Of a DNA stretch of 64,000 bases, positions 56,717 to 64,000 are shown in pieces. Position numbers and translations under genes: made by a program. Source of the DNA: JACVRW01 sp963728155 (GTDB taxonomy: Bacteria; Actinomycetota; Thermoleophilia; Solirubrobacterales; Thermoleophilaceae). The notes below the pieces were generated by a model. That model was not told where the DNA came from. It did not search any database and saw only the letters and a list, made by a program, of their open reading frames with translations. The first letter of the stretch is position 1. Every line of letters starts with the position of its first letter. Where the stretch lies: positions 558,001-622,000 of the forward strand of contig CAVSJF010000006.1 of the NCBI GenBank assembly GCA_963728155.1, written 5' to 3'.

Positions 56717-58178
56717 GTGGAGACCAGACTGCTCATCCGCGGCGAGCAGGTGGGGGGCGAGGGCGCCGAGCTCGCAGTGGAGAACCCGGCCACCGAGGAG
56801 ACCGTGACCGCCCTCCGGGGAGCTTCGCCCGAGCAGGTCGACGCCGCCATCGCCGGCGCTCGCGAGGCCGCCCGAGGATGGGCGGCCACGCCCGCCGTGG
56901 AGCGCGCCGAGATGCTCCACGAGGCGGCCACGCGCATGCGCGCGATGACCGAGGAATTGGCGAGCGCGCTCACCAGCGAGGGCGGCAAGCCGCTGGTCGA
57001 GAACCGCGACGAGGTGGGCTGGACCGCGGCCGCCTTCGACTACTACGCGGAGATGGGGCGCAACTTCGCGGGGCGGGTGATCCCCTCGATCGAGGCCACC
57101 CAGCTCGCCCTGGTCACCAAGGAGCCCACCGGTGTCTGGGGCGCCATCGTGCCCTGGAACTACCCGCTGCTGCTCCTGTCCTGGAAGCTCGCTCCCGCGC
57201 TCGCGGCGGGCAACACGGTGGTGGCCAAGCCGTCGGAGGTCACGCCGCTGTCGACCCTGATGCTCGCCGAGTGCTTTGCCGACCTGGGCCCGGGGGTGGT
57301 CAACATCGTGGCCGGAGCGGGCGACGTGGGCGCCGCCATCGTCGAGGACGAGCGCATCGACGGCGTGGCCTTCACGGGCTCGGTGGAAACGGGCAAGAAG
57401 GTCGCGGTCACGTGCGCGCAGCGGGTGGCGCGCATGAACCTCGAGATGGGCGGCAAGGATCCGTTCATCGTGTGCGCAGACGTCGGCGCCGACGTGGCGG
57501 TGGCGGCCAAGGGCGGCGCCTGGGCGGCCTACCTCAACGCGGGCCAGGTGTGCACCTCGGCCGAGCGCTTCTACGTGCAGCGCGAGATCTACGACGACTT
57601 CGTCAATGCGTTCGTCGACCAGGCCCGAGAGCTGCGCGTGGGCGATCCCTTCGACGAGAACACCGACGTGGGGCCGATGGTCTCCGCCCCCCAGCGGGCC
57701 AAGGTCGAGGCCCAGCTCGAGCGCCGCGGTTGCAGCCGGCGCCGAGGTGGTGGTAGGCGGCGACCGCGCCGGGCAGGACCGCGGCCACTTCTTCGCGCCC
57801 ACGGTCGTCACCGGAGCGCCCGCCGAAACCGATCTGCTGCGCGAGGAGACGTTTGGGCCCGTGGCCCCGATCGTGCCGGTAGGCTCGCTCGACGAGGCGA
57901 TCGAGCTGGCCAACTCCACGCGGTTCGGGCTAGGCGCGAACGTCTACACGCGCGACCTCGAGACGGCGGTGCGCTGCCTGCGCGAGATCCGTGCGGGCAC
58001 GGTGTGGATCAACGACCCCCTGACCGACAACGACGCCGGCCCCTTCGGGGGCTTCAAGCAGTCGGGCATGGGGCGCGAGCTGGGCCAGGAGGGCCTGGAG
58101 GCCTTCCAGGAGACCAAGCACGTGCACATCGAGACCAAGATCGCCCCCAAGGAGTGGTGGTATCCCTACGGACGCTGA
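56717..58178 (+). CDS. aldehyde dehydrogenase (betaine-aldehyde type; frame broken)
   Basis: A 486-residue NAD(P)-dependent ALDH after repair. Active-site residues are N148 (PWNYP), K171 (AKPSEVTPL), E243 (LEMGGKDPF) and C279 (NAGQVCTSAERF). DPLTDNDAGPFGGFKQSGMGRELGQEGLEAF is the C-terminal hallmark. An extra C near 57724 breaks the frame after QLER; without it AVAAGAEVVVGGDRAGQDRGHFFAPTVV continues. Start GTG 56717 is 10 nt after rpsT. It likely oxidises a small aldehyde such as betaine aldehyde, though the substrate is unproven. Confidence 0.9.
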
Positions 58179-58663
58179 TCCAGCAGGCGCTCCATCACCA
58201 GCACGTCGCGCCATCGACCGTCGAGGCGCGCGTGGCGCAGGTGCAGCCCCACCTCGCGCCATCCGTTTCTCCTGACCAGGCGCACACTGGCCTCGTTCTC
58301 GGCGAATAGCTTGCCGGTGAGCTTCCAGTATCCGAGCTTCTGCGCCCGGCCGGTCAGGTCGGCCAGCAGCACCGTGCCGATGCCGCGGCCGCGCGCCGCG
58401 CGGTCGACGTAGATCGACACCTCCCCCACTCCTGCATACGCCGCGCGCTCGCTGTAGGCGGCGATCCGCGCCCAGCCAAGGACCCCTTCCGCGGCGGCCA
58501 CCAGAACGGGAAGCCGCTCGCCCTCATCGAGCCAGGCCAGGATGTCCGCATCGCTGCGCGGGTGAGTCTCGAAGGTCGAGCTGCGCTCGGCGATGCCCGC
58601 GTTGTAGATCTCGGCGATGCGCGGCGCGTCGGCGGGCCGGGCCGGGCGAACCTCCGCCGGCAC
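58166..58663 (-). CDS. GNAT N-acyltransferase (Pat/Bar-like)
   Basis: A 165-residue GNAT of the phosphinothricin-acetyltransferase-like group. EVRPARPADAPRIAEIYNAGIAERSSTFETHPRSDADILAWLDEGERLPVLVA and VYVDRAARGRGIGTVLLADLTGRAQKLGYWKLTGKLFAENEASVRLVRRNGWREVGLHLRHARLDGRWRDVLVMERLL are typical, with acetyl-CoA loop RGRGIG. I place the start at GTG 58663. A CTG at 58672 in the same frame overlaps the holA stop (CTGA) and adds three residues, so it may be the true start. Confidence 0.86.
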   Translation of the reverse strand: MPAEVRPARPADAPRIAEIYNAGIAERSSTFETHPRSDADILAWLDEGERLPVLVAAAEGVLGWARIAAYSERAAYAGVGEVSIYVDRAARGRGIGTVLLADLTGRAQKLGYWKLTGKLFAENEASVRLVRRNGWREVGLHLRHARLDGRWRDVLVMERLLDQRP

Positions 58664-58668
58664 GGCGC

Positions 58669-59631
58669 TCAGGCCGTGGCCCGGGCCAGCGCCAGTGAGA
58701 AGGCGGTGTCCTCGTCGAGTACGACGGAGCCCCCGCCACGCATGTCGATCTCGAGATCGGCGAACACGCAGATCGCCCGCTCCAGGGCCGCGCGGTCGGC
58801 CTTCTTGGCGCGGGCCACCGTCTTCTTGGCCAGCCACGGCGGGGCGCGGAGGGCCTCGATCACCTTGGCGTCGGGCAGGCCCGAGTCGAGTAGGGCGGCG
58901 GCCCGGTGCACCTCGCGCAGGCGACGGACCACCGGGAAGATGAGCCGCCCCGGGCGCTCTCCGTGGGCCTCCAGCTGCTCGGCCAGCGCGAGCGAAGCGC
59001 GCAGATCGCCCGCCACGAGCGCGTCGGCGAGGTCGTAGACCTGCGGGGCCGCGTCGCGCGCGGCCAGGGCGTCGACATCGGCCGCGGTCACCTCCGTGCG
59101 CGGATGGATCGCCAGCGCCAGCTTCTCCAGCTCGCGGGAGAGCCGCTGCTGACCCGTGCCCACCAGCGCCACGAGCTGCTTGGCGGTGTCGGATTCCATC
59201 TGGAGGCCGAGCTCGCGCGCGCGGCCGACGGTCCACTTGGGCACCTCCCACGGCTTGGGCGCGGCGTACTCGCGCACCTCCCCGCCCGCTCCCTCGACCG
59301 CCTTGCACAGCTGCTTGGGTGCCTTGCCGCGCACGATGGTGACCAGCACGCTGTCGGGCGGCATGTCTCCGAGCGCGGCCTCCAGCGGGGCGAGCTGTGC
59401 CGCCTTCCAAGCCCCGGCGTCGTCCACGAGCACGTAGCGGGTGCCGGGATCGAAGGTCAGCGCCGAGAGCGCGAGGACCACCTCCTCGGGCTCGCTCGAG
59501 CGAGCATCGAAGGTCTCGAGCCCGCCCGGCCCGCGCTCTTCCTCGGCCCGGCGGCGCACCCGCGCCCGCCAGGCGTCGATCTTCGCGTCGTCATCGCCGC
59601 AGACGAGGTAGGCGGGCTTCAACTCCGGCAC
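58669..59631 (-). CDS. holA: DNA polymerase III delta subunit
   Basis: A 320-residue clamp-loader delta subunit. PAYLVCGDDDAKIDAWRARVRRRA at the N terminus, VVLALSALTFDPGTRYVLVDDAGAWKAAQLAPLEAALGDMPPDSVLVTI, KPWEVPKWTVGRARELGLQMESDTAKQLVALVGTGQQRLSRELEKLALA and YDLADALVAGDLRASLALAEQL are the usual blocks. The Walker A is degenerate as in other delta proteins. Its product opens the beta clamp. The stop is followed by a coupled GNAT gene. Confidence 0.9.
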   Translation of the reverse strand: MPELKPAYLVCGDDDAKIDAWRARVRRRAEEERGPGGLETFDARSSEPEEVVLALSALTFDPGTRYVLVDDAGAWKAAQLAPLEAALGDMPPDSVLVTIVRGKAPKQLCKAVEGAGGEVREYAAPKPWEVPKWTVGRARELGLQMESDTAKQLVALVGTGQQRLSRELEKLALAIHPRTEVTAADVDALAARDAAPQVYDLADALVAGDLRASLALAEQLEAHGERPGRLIFPVVRRLREVHRAAALLDSGLPDAKVIEALRAPPWLAKKTVARAKKADRAALERAICVFADLEIDMRGGGSVVLDEDTAFSLALARATA

Positions 59632-59663
59632 GCGCCCAGTCTAGGCCCGCCGTCGGCTCGTTC

Positions 59664-60212
59664 TCAGGGGGAGGCGCAAACGGCAAATGCCGCGAGCGAG
59701 ATCGTGCCCATGTTGTCGTCGTTTGAGTCGGTGTTGGCCGAACGAACCGTCCAGCCCGTCGGCACGCCGCCCGCGCCGACCGCCGGCACCGAGCTCACGG
59801 CCTGCATGTCCTGGACCGAGCCGTTGGTCTGGCCGATGCCGCCACCCGTCGCAACTTCGCCCGGGTTGCAGTTGACGAGCGCCGTGTTGGAGTCATCCGG
59901 GGCGATGGTCACGTACTCACCTTCGCGGCTGATCACCTTGGTGGCCCCGGATGGGCCGGCGACGCCCTGCGTGCCCTGAGGACCCCGCGGCCCGCGCAGC
60001 CGTGCCCGCTGGGAGGCCTTGAAATCGCTCGCGAGCAGCGAGCCCCGCTTGACCTTGGGCGAGGTCACGCTGTTCCTCTTCAGCTGCTTCGGGCCCACCG
60101 AGGCCTTGGGCAAATTCAACGCGGCGTAGCTGCTTCCGCCCAGAGCGACGAACAGGGCGATGGTTGCCATGACGTTGGCGTACGACAGACGACGGCCGAA
60201 GCGAGACAACAT
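59664..60212 (-). CDS. exported collagen-like protein
   Basis: A 182-residue exported protein. It starts at ATG 60212 with AAGGAGG as ribosome site. The leader is MLSRFGRRLSYANVMATIALFVALGGSSYAA, a form that recurs in secreted Thermoleophilia proteins. Residues about 70-95 contain short Gly-X-Y repeats (RGPRGPQGTQGVAGPSGA). A C-terminal domain with cysteines (NCNPGEVATGGGIG, FAVCASP) follows. Likely surface or matrix-associated. Function unknown. Confidence 0.78.
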   Translation of the reverse strand: MLSRFGRRLSYANVMATIALFVALGGSSYAALNLPKASVGPKQLKRNSVTSPKVKRGSLLASDFKASQRARLRGPRGPQGTQGVAGPSGATKVISREGEYVTIAPDDSNTALVNCNPGEVATGGGIGQTNGSVQDMQAVSSVPAVGAGGVPTGWTVRSANTDSNDDNMGTISLAAFAVCASP

Positions 60213-60285
60213 CGTTGGGCCTCCTTGGTTGGATCCATGAGCCTCCGTATGCCAGTCCAACGGGACAGCGCGCGCGGAATTACTG

Positions 60286-62673
60286 CTACCGGTCGGTCTG
60301 CACCGTCATCTCGTCGCGGCCGATCGTGAGCGTGACGGTGCCCTCGCGATCGGTGCGGTGGGTCTCGACGCCGGCCTCTCTCAATGCCGCCAGCGTCGAG
60401 GGAGTGGGATGCCCGTAGGTGTTCGGCCCCACCTCGATCGCGGCCAGCTCGGGATCGAGCTCGGGGAGCACCTCCGGCAGGCCCGGATCGGCGCTGCCGT
60501 GGTGAGGCACCTTCATGGCGTCCACGTCGGGTAGGTCGAGCGGCAGCAGGGCCTCGCTCTCGGCGTCGGCCGACAGGAGCAGGTCGAACCAGCCCGAGCT
60601 CACCACTGCCACGACGGCGCGCGGGTTGGGGTCCTCGGGCGCAGGACCGGGAGGTCGCGGCGCCGGTGAGAGCACCTGGACCTGCAGGTCGCCGCCGGCC
60701 AGGCTGAGCTCGAGCGGCGCGGTGGCCGCGATGCGCCGCACGCCGCGCGCCGACGCCTCGCGGAGCACGGCCGCCAGGCCGGCGTCGCGCGACCCGTCGC
60801 CGCCGTCGAGCAGGGCGTCGACGGGAAAGCGGCGCAGCACCTCGACCAGGCCACCGTGGTGGTCGCGCGAGGTGTGCGTGGCCACCACCAGCGCGAGTCG
60901 CCTGACGCCGGCGCGGCGCAGCAGCCGGGCCACGCCGGCCTCGGGCGGCCCGCCGTCGAACAGGACCGCCGTACCGTCGGGGTGCTGAATGAGCGTGGCG
61001 TCGCCCTGCCCCACGTCGAGAAAGCGCACGGTCAGGCGCTCGGGCGGAGCGGGAGCGCGCAGCGCCCAGCCCGCACCGGCCACCAGCGCCGTCACGATCG
61101 CGAGAGTCGCCGCCGCGCGCCGCGTCGCCGAGAGCCGGCGCCATCGCGCCAGCAGCTCGAGCACTCGCGGCGCGAGCGGGCGCGTCGCGTGGCGCAGCGC
61201 CAGCACGCCCGCGCCCATGCCCGCGTAGGCGCCCGCCACCGCGGCGGGCGAGCCGAGCGGCAGCGAGACCCGGCCGAGGGGCAGATCGGCGAAGCGCTCG
61301 GCCAGCGAGGCGATCATGCCAACGGGGAGCGCAGACACCGCGCCCAGGGCCGCCGCCAGGCCATCCGGGGCGCCGGCCTGGCCGGCGGCGATCTTGAGCA
61401 TCCCGAGCCACATCGCCGGCGCCACCGCGGGGAGGGCCAGCAGGTTCGCGGGTAGGCCGGCCAGCGGGACCGAGCCGAAGTGGTGGGCCAGCAGCGGCGC
61501 CGTGGCCACCGTGGCCGCGAGCGTGATCGCGACCCCATCGGCCAGCCCCAGAGCGCTCCAGCGCGCGGCCCTCGCGCCGGCGGGCACCAGCTCCTCGACG
61601 GTACGTCGCAGAACACGACCAATGGGAACGCCCAGTGCGAGGATGCCCCCCACGGCGGCAAAGGAGAGCTGCCAGCCGGGATCCGCCCAGGCCCGCGGAT
61701 TCCAAGCGAGGGTCGCGGCCGCGGCTAGCAGCAGCGTGTAGGACCTCGAGGCCGGCCGCGAGGCCGCCATCGCCGCGATGCCGGCCAGCCCCATCGCCCC
61801 GGCGCGCTGAAGCGAAGGGCCCGCGCCGGCGAGCGGAACGTAGAGCGCGATCAACACGCCGATCACCCCCAAGCGCGCGCGTAGGCCGACCCCGGTGAGC
61901 ACGAGCACCGGCAGCGCGAGCGCGGCGAGCAGCATCACGTTCTGGCCCGACACGGCCAGAAGATGAGCGAGGCCGCTGGCCCGGAAGTCCTCCCGCACGG
62001 CCTCGCTGATGAGCTCGTCCTGGCCCAGGACCATGCCGCGCAACAGCGCGGCGTCGGCCCGGTCCAGTCCGGCGCTGACCCCGTGTTCTGCGCGAGCCCT
62101 CATGCGGTCGAGCAGCCCGGCCGCGCCGCCGCGGCGCCGGCCCGTGAGCTCGGCGCGCTCGAGCCACAGCTCGCCGGCGATTCCGCGCCGGCGCAGGTGC
62201 GCGGCGAAGGGGCTCCTGCCCAGAGCGTGCGTCTGGCCCTCGAGCCGCAGCTCGGCGCCGGGCCGCACGCCCGTCGGCAAAGGGGCCCAGCGCGGAATGC
62301 GCAGCAGCAGGCGAGCCCCGCGCGCCGGGCCGCTGGTCAGCTCGACCTCGGCCGAGGCGCCGAACCGGCCCGGGCGAGGCGAGGACAGAAGGTGGGCGCG
62401 CGCCTCGGCTCGGGCGCCGTCGCTCACGCGCGACGCCGAACCGTCGATGGCCGCCAGGCGCCAGTCGCCCACGAGGGCACCGGCGATCACCAGCGCGGCC
62501 GCTCCCGCGCCCAGCCGCGGCGCCCGCACGGCGCCCAGCAGCGCGAACACGACCAGCGCGCTCAGCGCCACCATCTCCGGTCGGGTTTCGGCCAGGGCCA
62601 ACCCCGCCGCGGTGCAGCCCACCAGCACGTGGAACGGCCGCTCCGCGAGAGCGGATATGCGGTTGCTCATCAC
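60286..62673 (-). CDS. comEC: ComEC/Rec2 competence DNA channel protein
   Basis: A 795-residue membrane protein. The N-terminal OB-like region (RLLLRIPRWAPLPTGVRPGAELRLEG), the competence domain with about ten helices (HLLAVSGQNVMLLAALALPVL, WNPRAWADPGWQLSFAAVGGILAL) and the C-terminal metallo-beta-lactamase-like domain (RFLDVGQGDATLIQHPDGTAVLFDGG, ATHTSRDHHGG, KVPHHGSADPGLPEVL) are all present. The metal site reads THTSRDHHGG and the second His of the usual HxH is replaced. It forms the DNA-uptake channel with ComEA. Overlaps comEA by none but starts 3 nt after its stop. Confidence 0.93.
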   Translation of the reverse strand: MMSNRISALAERPFHVLVGCTAAGLALAETRPEMVALSALVVFALLGAVRAPRLGAGAAALVIAGALVGDWRLAAIDGSASRVSDGARAEARAHLLSSPRPGRFGASAEVELTSGPARGARLLLRIPRWAPLPTGVRPGAELRLEGQTHALGRSPFAAHLRRRGIAGELWLERAELTGRRRGGAAGLLDRMRARAEHGVSAGLDRADAALLRGMVLGQDELISEAVREDFRASGLAHLLAVSGQNVMLLAALALPVLVLTGVGLRARLGVIGVLIALYVPLAGAGPSLQRAGAMGLAGIAAMAASRPASRSYTLLLAAAATLAWNPRAWADPGWQLSFAAVGGILALGVPIGRVLRRTVEELVPAGARAARWSALGLADGVAITLAATVATAPLLAHHFGSVPLAGLPANLLALPAVAPAMWLGMLKIAAGQAGAPDGLAAALGAVSALPVGMIASLAERFADLPLGRVSLPLGSPAAVAGAYAGMGAGVLALRHATRPLAPRVLELLARWRRLSATRRAAATLAIVTALVAGAGWALRAPAPPERLTVRFLDVGQGDATLIQHPDGTAVLFDGGPPEAGVARLLRRAGVRRLALVVATHTSRDHHGGLVEVLRRFPVDALLDGGDGSRDAGLAAVLREASARGVRRIAATAPLELSLAGGDLQVQVLSPAPRPPGPAPEDPNPRAVVAVVSSGWFDLLLSADAESEALLPLDLPDVDAMKVPHHGSADPGLPEVLPELDPELAAIEVGPNTYGHPTPSTLAALREAGVETHRTDREGTVTLTIGRDEMTVQTDR

Positions 62674-62676
62674 CGT

Positions 62677-63282
62677 TCAGAGCTGCAGCGCCTCGCGCAG
62701 CGTCTCGAAACGCTTCTCCCCTATGCCCTCCACCTCCCTGAGCTCCTCGAGCGAGCGAAAGCCGCCGTTCTCGGTGCGGTACTCGACGATCCGCTCCGAC
62801 AGCGTGGGCCCGATCCCGTCTACCTCGTCCAGCTGTTCGGCGCTGGCGACGCCCAGGCTGAGCTTCGGTGCCCCCGGGGAGCCGGGATCGAGCTGCGCCG
62901 CCCCGGCCGGCGCCGCCACCCCGCCCGCGAGGCCGCGCGCCGGGACGATCACCTGCTGGCCGTCCTCGACCGGCGCGGCGAGGTTGACCGCCGTGAGGTC
63001 GGCGCGGCGTGTGGGCCCGCCGGCCCGGGTCAGCGCCTGGGCCACGCGCGCGCCCGCGGGTACTCGCACCACGCCGCCGCGGCGCACCGCCCCGGCCACG
63101 TGCACGTACACACCCGCCGAGCCGCCGGCCGCCCGCCGCCCGGGCGCCTGTGGCTCGCGGTCGATCTTCACCGGCGCGCCTCCGGCGTCGGCCCCGGAGG
63201 CCGTGAACCGCCACAGCGCAAGCGCCGCCACGCCGGCCACCACGAGCCAGATCAGGGTGTTGTGCGCCGGGCGTTCTCCCAC
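62677..63282 (-). CDS. comEA: ComEA competence DNA-binding protein
   Basis: A 201-residue membrane-anchored DNA receptor. One helix (residues 9-27, TLIWLVVAGVAALALWRF) anchors it. An SLBB domain (YVHVAGAVRRGGVVRVPAGARVAQALTRAGGPTRRADLTAVNLAAPVEDGQQVIVPARG) follows, then a C-terminal helix-hairpin-helix pair (SAEQLDEVDGIGPTLSERIVEYRTENGGFRSLEELREVEGIGEKRFETLREAL). The classic AAA-A-x-EL motif is ASAEQLDEVDGIGP. It binds incoming DNA and hands it to ComEC. Confidence 0.93.
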   Translation of the reverse strand: MGERPAHNTLIWLVVAGVAALALWRFTASGADAGGAPVKIDREPQAPGRRAAGGSAGVYVHVAGAVRRGGVVRVPAGARVAQALTRAGGPTRRADLTAVNLAAPVEDGQQVIVPARGLAGGVAAPAGAAQLDPGSPGAPKLSLGVASAEQLDEVDGIGPTLSERIVEYRTENGGFRSLEELREVEGIGEKRFETLREALQL

Positions 63283-63347
63283 CCGCTCGACCGTACGGGC
63301 GAGCGCGTTACGCGTGGGTGACCAGGGTTACGATCTTGCTCGAGGCC

Positions 63348-63623
63348 TCAGCGAACCTCGAAGCCGCTGAGGCCCTCGGGCTTCTCCTCGATGGTGTCGG
63401 CGCTGTCCACGTCCGCGTGGCTCGGGCCGCGCTCGCAGAACTCGACCAGGGCGCGGACGTCGTCGGGCCGGCCCTCGAACACAGCTTCCACGGCGCCGTC
63501 GTCGCGGTTTCGCACCCAGCCGGCCAGGCCGCGCCCCGCAGCCTCGCGCTTCGTGCTGTCGCGAAAGAAGACTCCCTGAACGCGACCATGTACCACCACG
63601 CGCCGGCGGATCGGCTCGCTCAT
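63348..63623 (-). CDS. acylphosphatase
   Basis: A 91-residue acylphosphatase. RRRVVVHGRVQGVFFRDSTKREAAGRGLAGWVRNRDDGAVEAVFEG carries the catalytic Arg (R21 in GVFFR) and Asn (N39 in VRNR). The usual motif 2 GWVRN is intact. It hydrolyses carboxyl-phosphates. Start ATG 63623; the open frame extends upstream but is not supported. Divergent from the amidinotransferase-fold gene with 12 nt between. Confidence 0.92.
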   Translation of the reverse strand: MSEPIRRRVVVHGRVQGVFFRDSTKREAAGRGLAGWVRNRDDGAVEAVFEGRPDDVRALVEFCERGPSHADVDSADTIEEKPEGLSGFEVR

Positions 63624-63635
63624 ACAATCACCGCG

Positions 63636-64000
63636 ATGGAAACTACCGCGACTGACGCGACCGGGGCGAACGTCGAGCCCGCATGGGGAGTCGACTCCGA
63701 GTACGGGACGCTCCTGGACGTCCTGCTCTGCCCGCCCGACACCTTCCGGTGGCTGCCCACCAGCGTGATCTCGCGCGCCACCATCGACTCGGGGCTCGTG
63801 TTCAGCCACGACGACGCCGTCCGCCAGCACGCCGAGATGGTGTCGGTGTACGAGGAGGCGGGCGTGGCCGTCCACTTCCTCGAGGACGATCCCGCCCTTC
63901 CCTACCAGGTCTTCGCTCGCGACTCGAGCATCAACCTCCCCGACGGCCCGATCGTCACGCAGTGCGCACAGTGGTGGCGCCGCGGGGAGTACGCACCGGT
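63636..64000 (+). CDS. amidinotransferase/DDAH-fold enzyme, start (cut by window edge)
   Basis: The first 121 residues of an open frame that runs off the window. It starts at ATG 63636 and contains YGTLLDVLLCPPDTFRWLP, VSVYEEAGVAVHFLEDDPALPYQVFARDSSINLPDGPIVTQCAQWWRRGEYAP. This is the N-terminal propeller repeat of the dimethylarginine dimethylaminohydrolase / arginine deiminase superfamily, where FTRDPAF-like motifs place the substrate carboxylate. The catalytic His and Cys would lie beyond the edge. Specificity cannot be decided. Confidence 0.75.
   Translation, partial: METTATDATGANVEPAWGVDSEYGTLLDVLLCPPDTFRWLPTSVISRATIDSGLVFSHDDAVRQHAEMVSVYEEAGVAVHFLEDDPALPYQVFARDSSINLPDGPIVTQCAQWWRRGEYAP

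Noticed and set aside
60116..63214. A 1032-codon minus-strand frame overlapping comEC and comEA
   Set aside because: It is out of frame with both competence genes and gives Arg/Gly-rich sequence with no motif; both competence proteins are intact in the other frame.

Overview
The window is about 70% GC bacterial chromosome and looks like an actinobacterium of the class Thermoleophilia (Solirubrobacterales or a close relative). The pointers are the gene content (hrcA-dnaJ-prmA, phoH-ybeY-era), several complete LIV-type transporters genes, many 4-nt stop/start overlaps, and an exported protein whose leader contains SYANVMATIALFVALGG, a signature I associate with secreted proteins of that lineage. 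Most of the window is housekeeping. There is no rRNA, tRNA, CRISPR array, insertion sequence or prophage that I can support, and no stretch over 300 bases lacks a gene.

Layout: (1) 10-6158, minus strand, a catabolic operon: PEP-utilizing phosphotransferase-like protein, three-subunit molybdenum hydroxylase (FAD, Mo, 2Fe-2S subunits), FAH-family hydrolase and ABM monooxygenase. (2) 6227-11379, exported hydrolase, AMIN-like protein, YdcZ-type transporter and polA. (3) 11531-13959, plus strand, ACT-domain malic enzyme and a TIGR01777 epimerase. (4) 13960-21828, branched-chain amino-acid ABC transporter livKHMGF with a small membrane protein, an EamA transporter and a second substrate-binding lipoprotein. 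(5) 21849-25322, phosphofructokinase, SnoaL-like protein, and an EamA/GntR operon with a visible operator. (6) 25394-41726, one long minus-strand run: yqeY, phoH, ybeY, era, a GNAT gene, hisIE, trpEGDC, then moxR-DUF58-transglutaminase and a trypsin-like protease, then trpFBA. (7) 41741-49106, HAD hydrolase, cyclase, prmA-dnaJ-hrcA, a MaoC dehydratase pair, an MFS transporter and a primary-type sigma factor. (8) 49141-58663, methyltransferase, alpha/beta hydrolase, two tandem exported paralogues, lepA, a ferritin-like protein, murJ, rpsT, an aldehyde dehydrogenase and an acyltransferase. (9) 58669-64000, holA, a collagen-like exported protein, comEC, comEA, acylphosphatase and the start of an amidinotransferase-fold enzyme.

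Two properties cut across the window. First, about twenty single-base frame breaks fall in otherwise intact genes, including essential ones (polA, lepA, the sigma factor, trpF). Nearly all are one extra base, often in a short C or G run, and removing it restores the family-consensus reading frame and a length divisible by three. I read these as insertion-type consensus errors, so the genes are annotated over their full repaired spans. Second, several coupled genes (ybeY, prmA, a small alpha/beta hydrolase, perhaps livH and a GNAT gene) appear to begin at CTG, in two clear cases in a CTGA overlap that parallels the ATGA and GTGA overlaps seen throughout.

The part most likely to hide undescribed biochemistry is the left-hand catabolic operon, where a PpsA-like phosphotransferase subunit lacking an ATP-grasp domain is coupled to a molybdenum hydroxylase and an FAH hydrolase.
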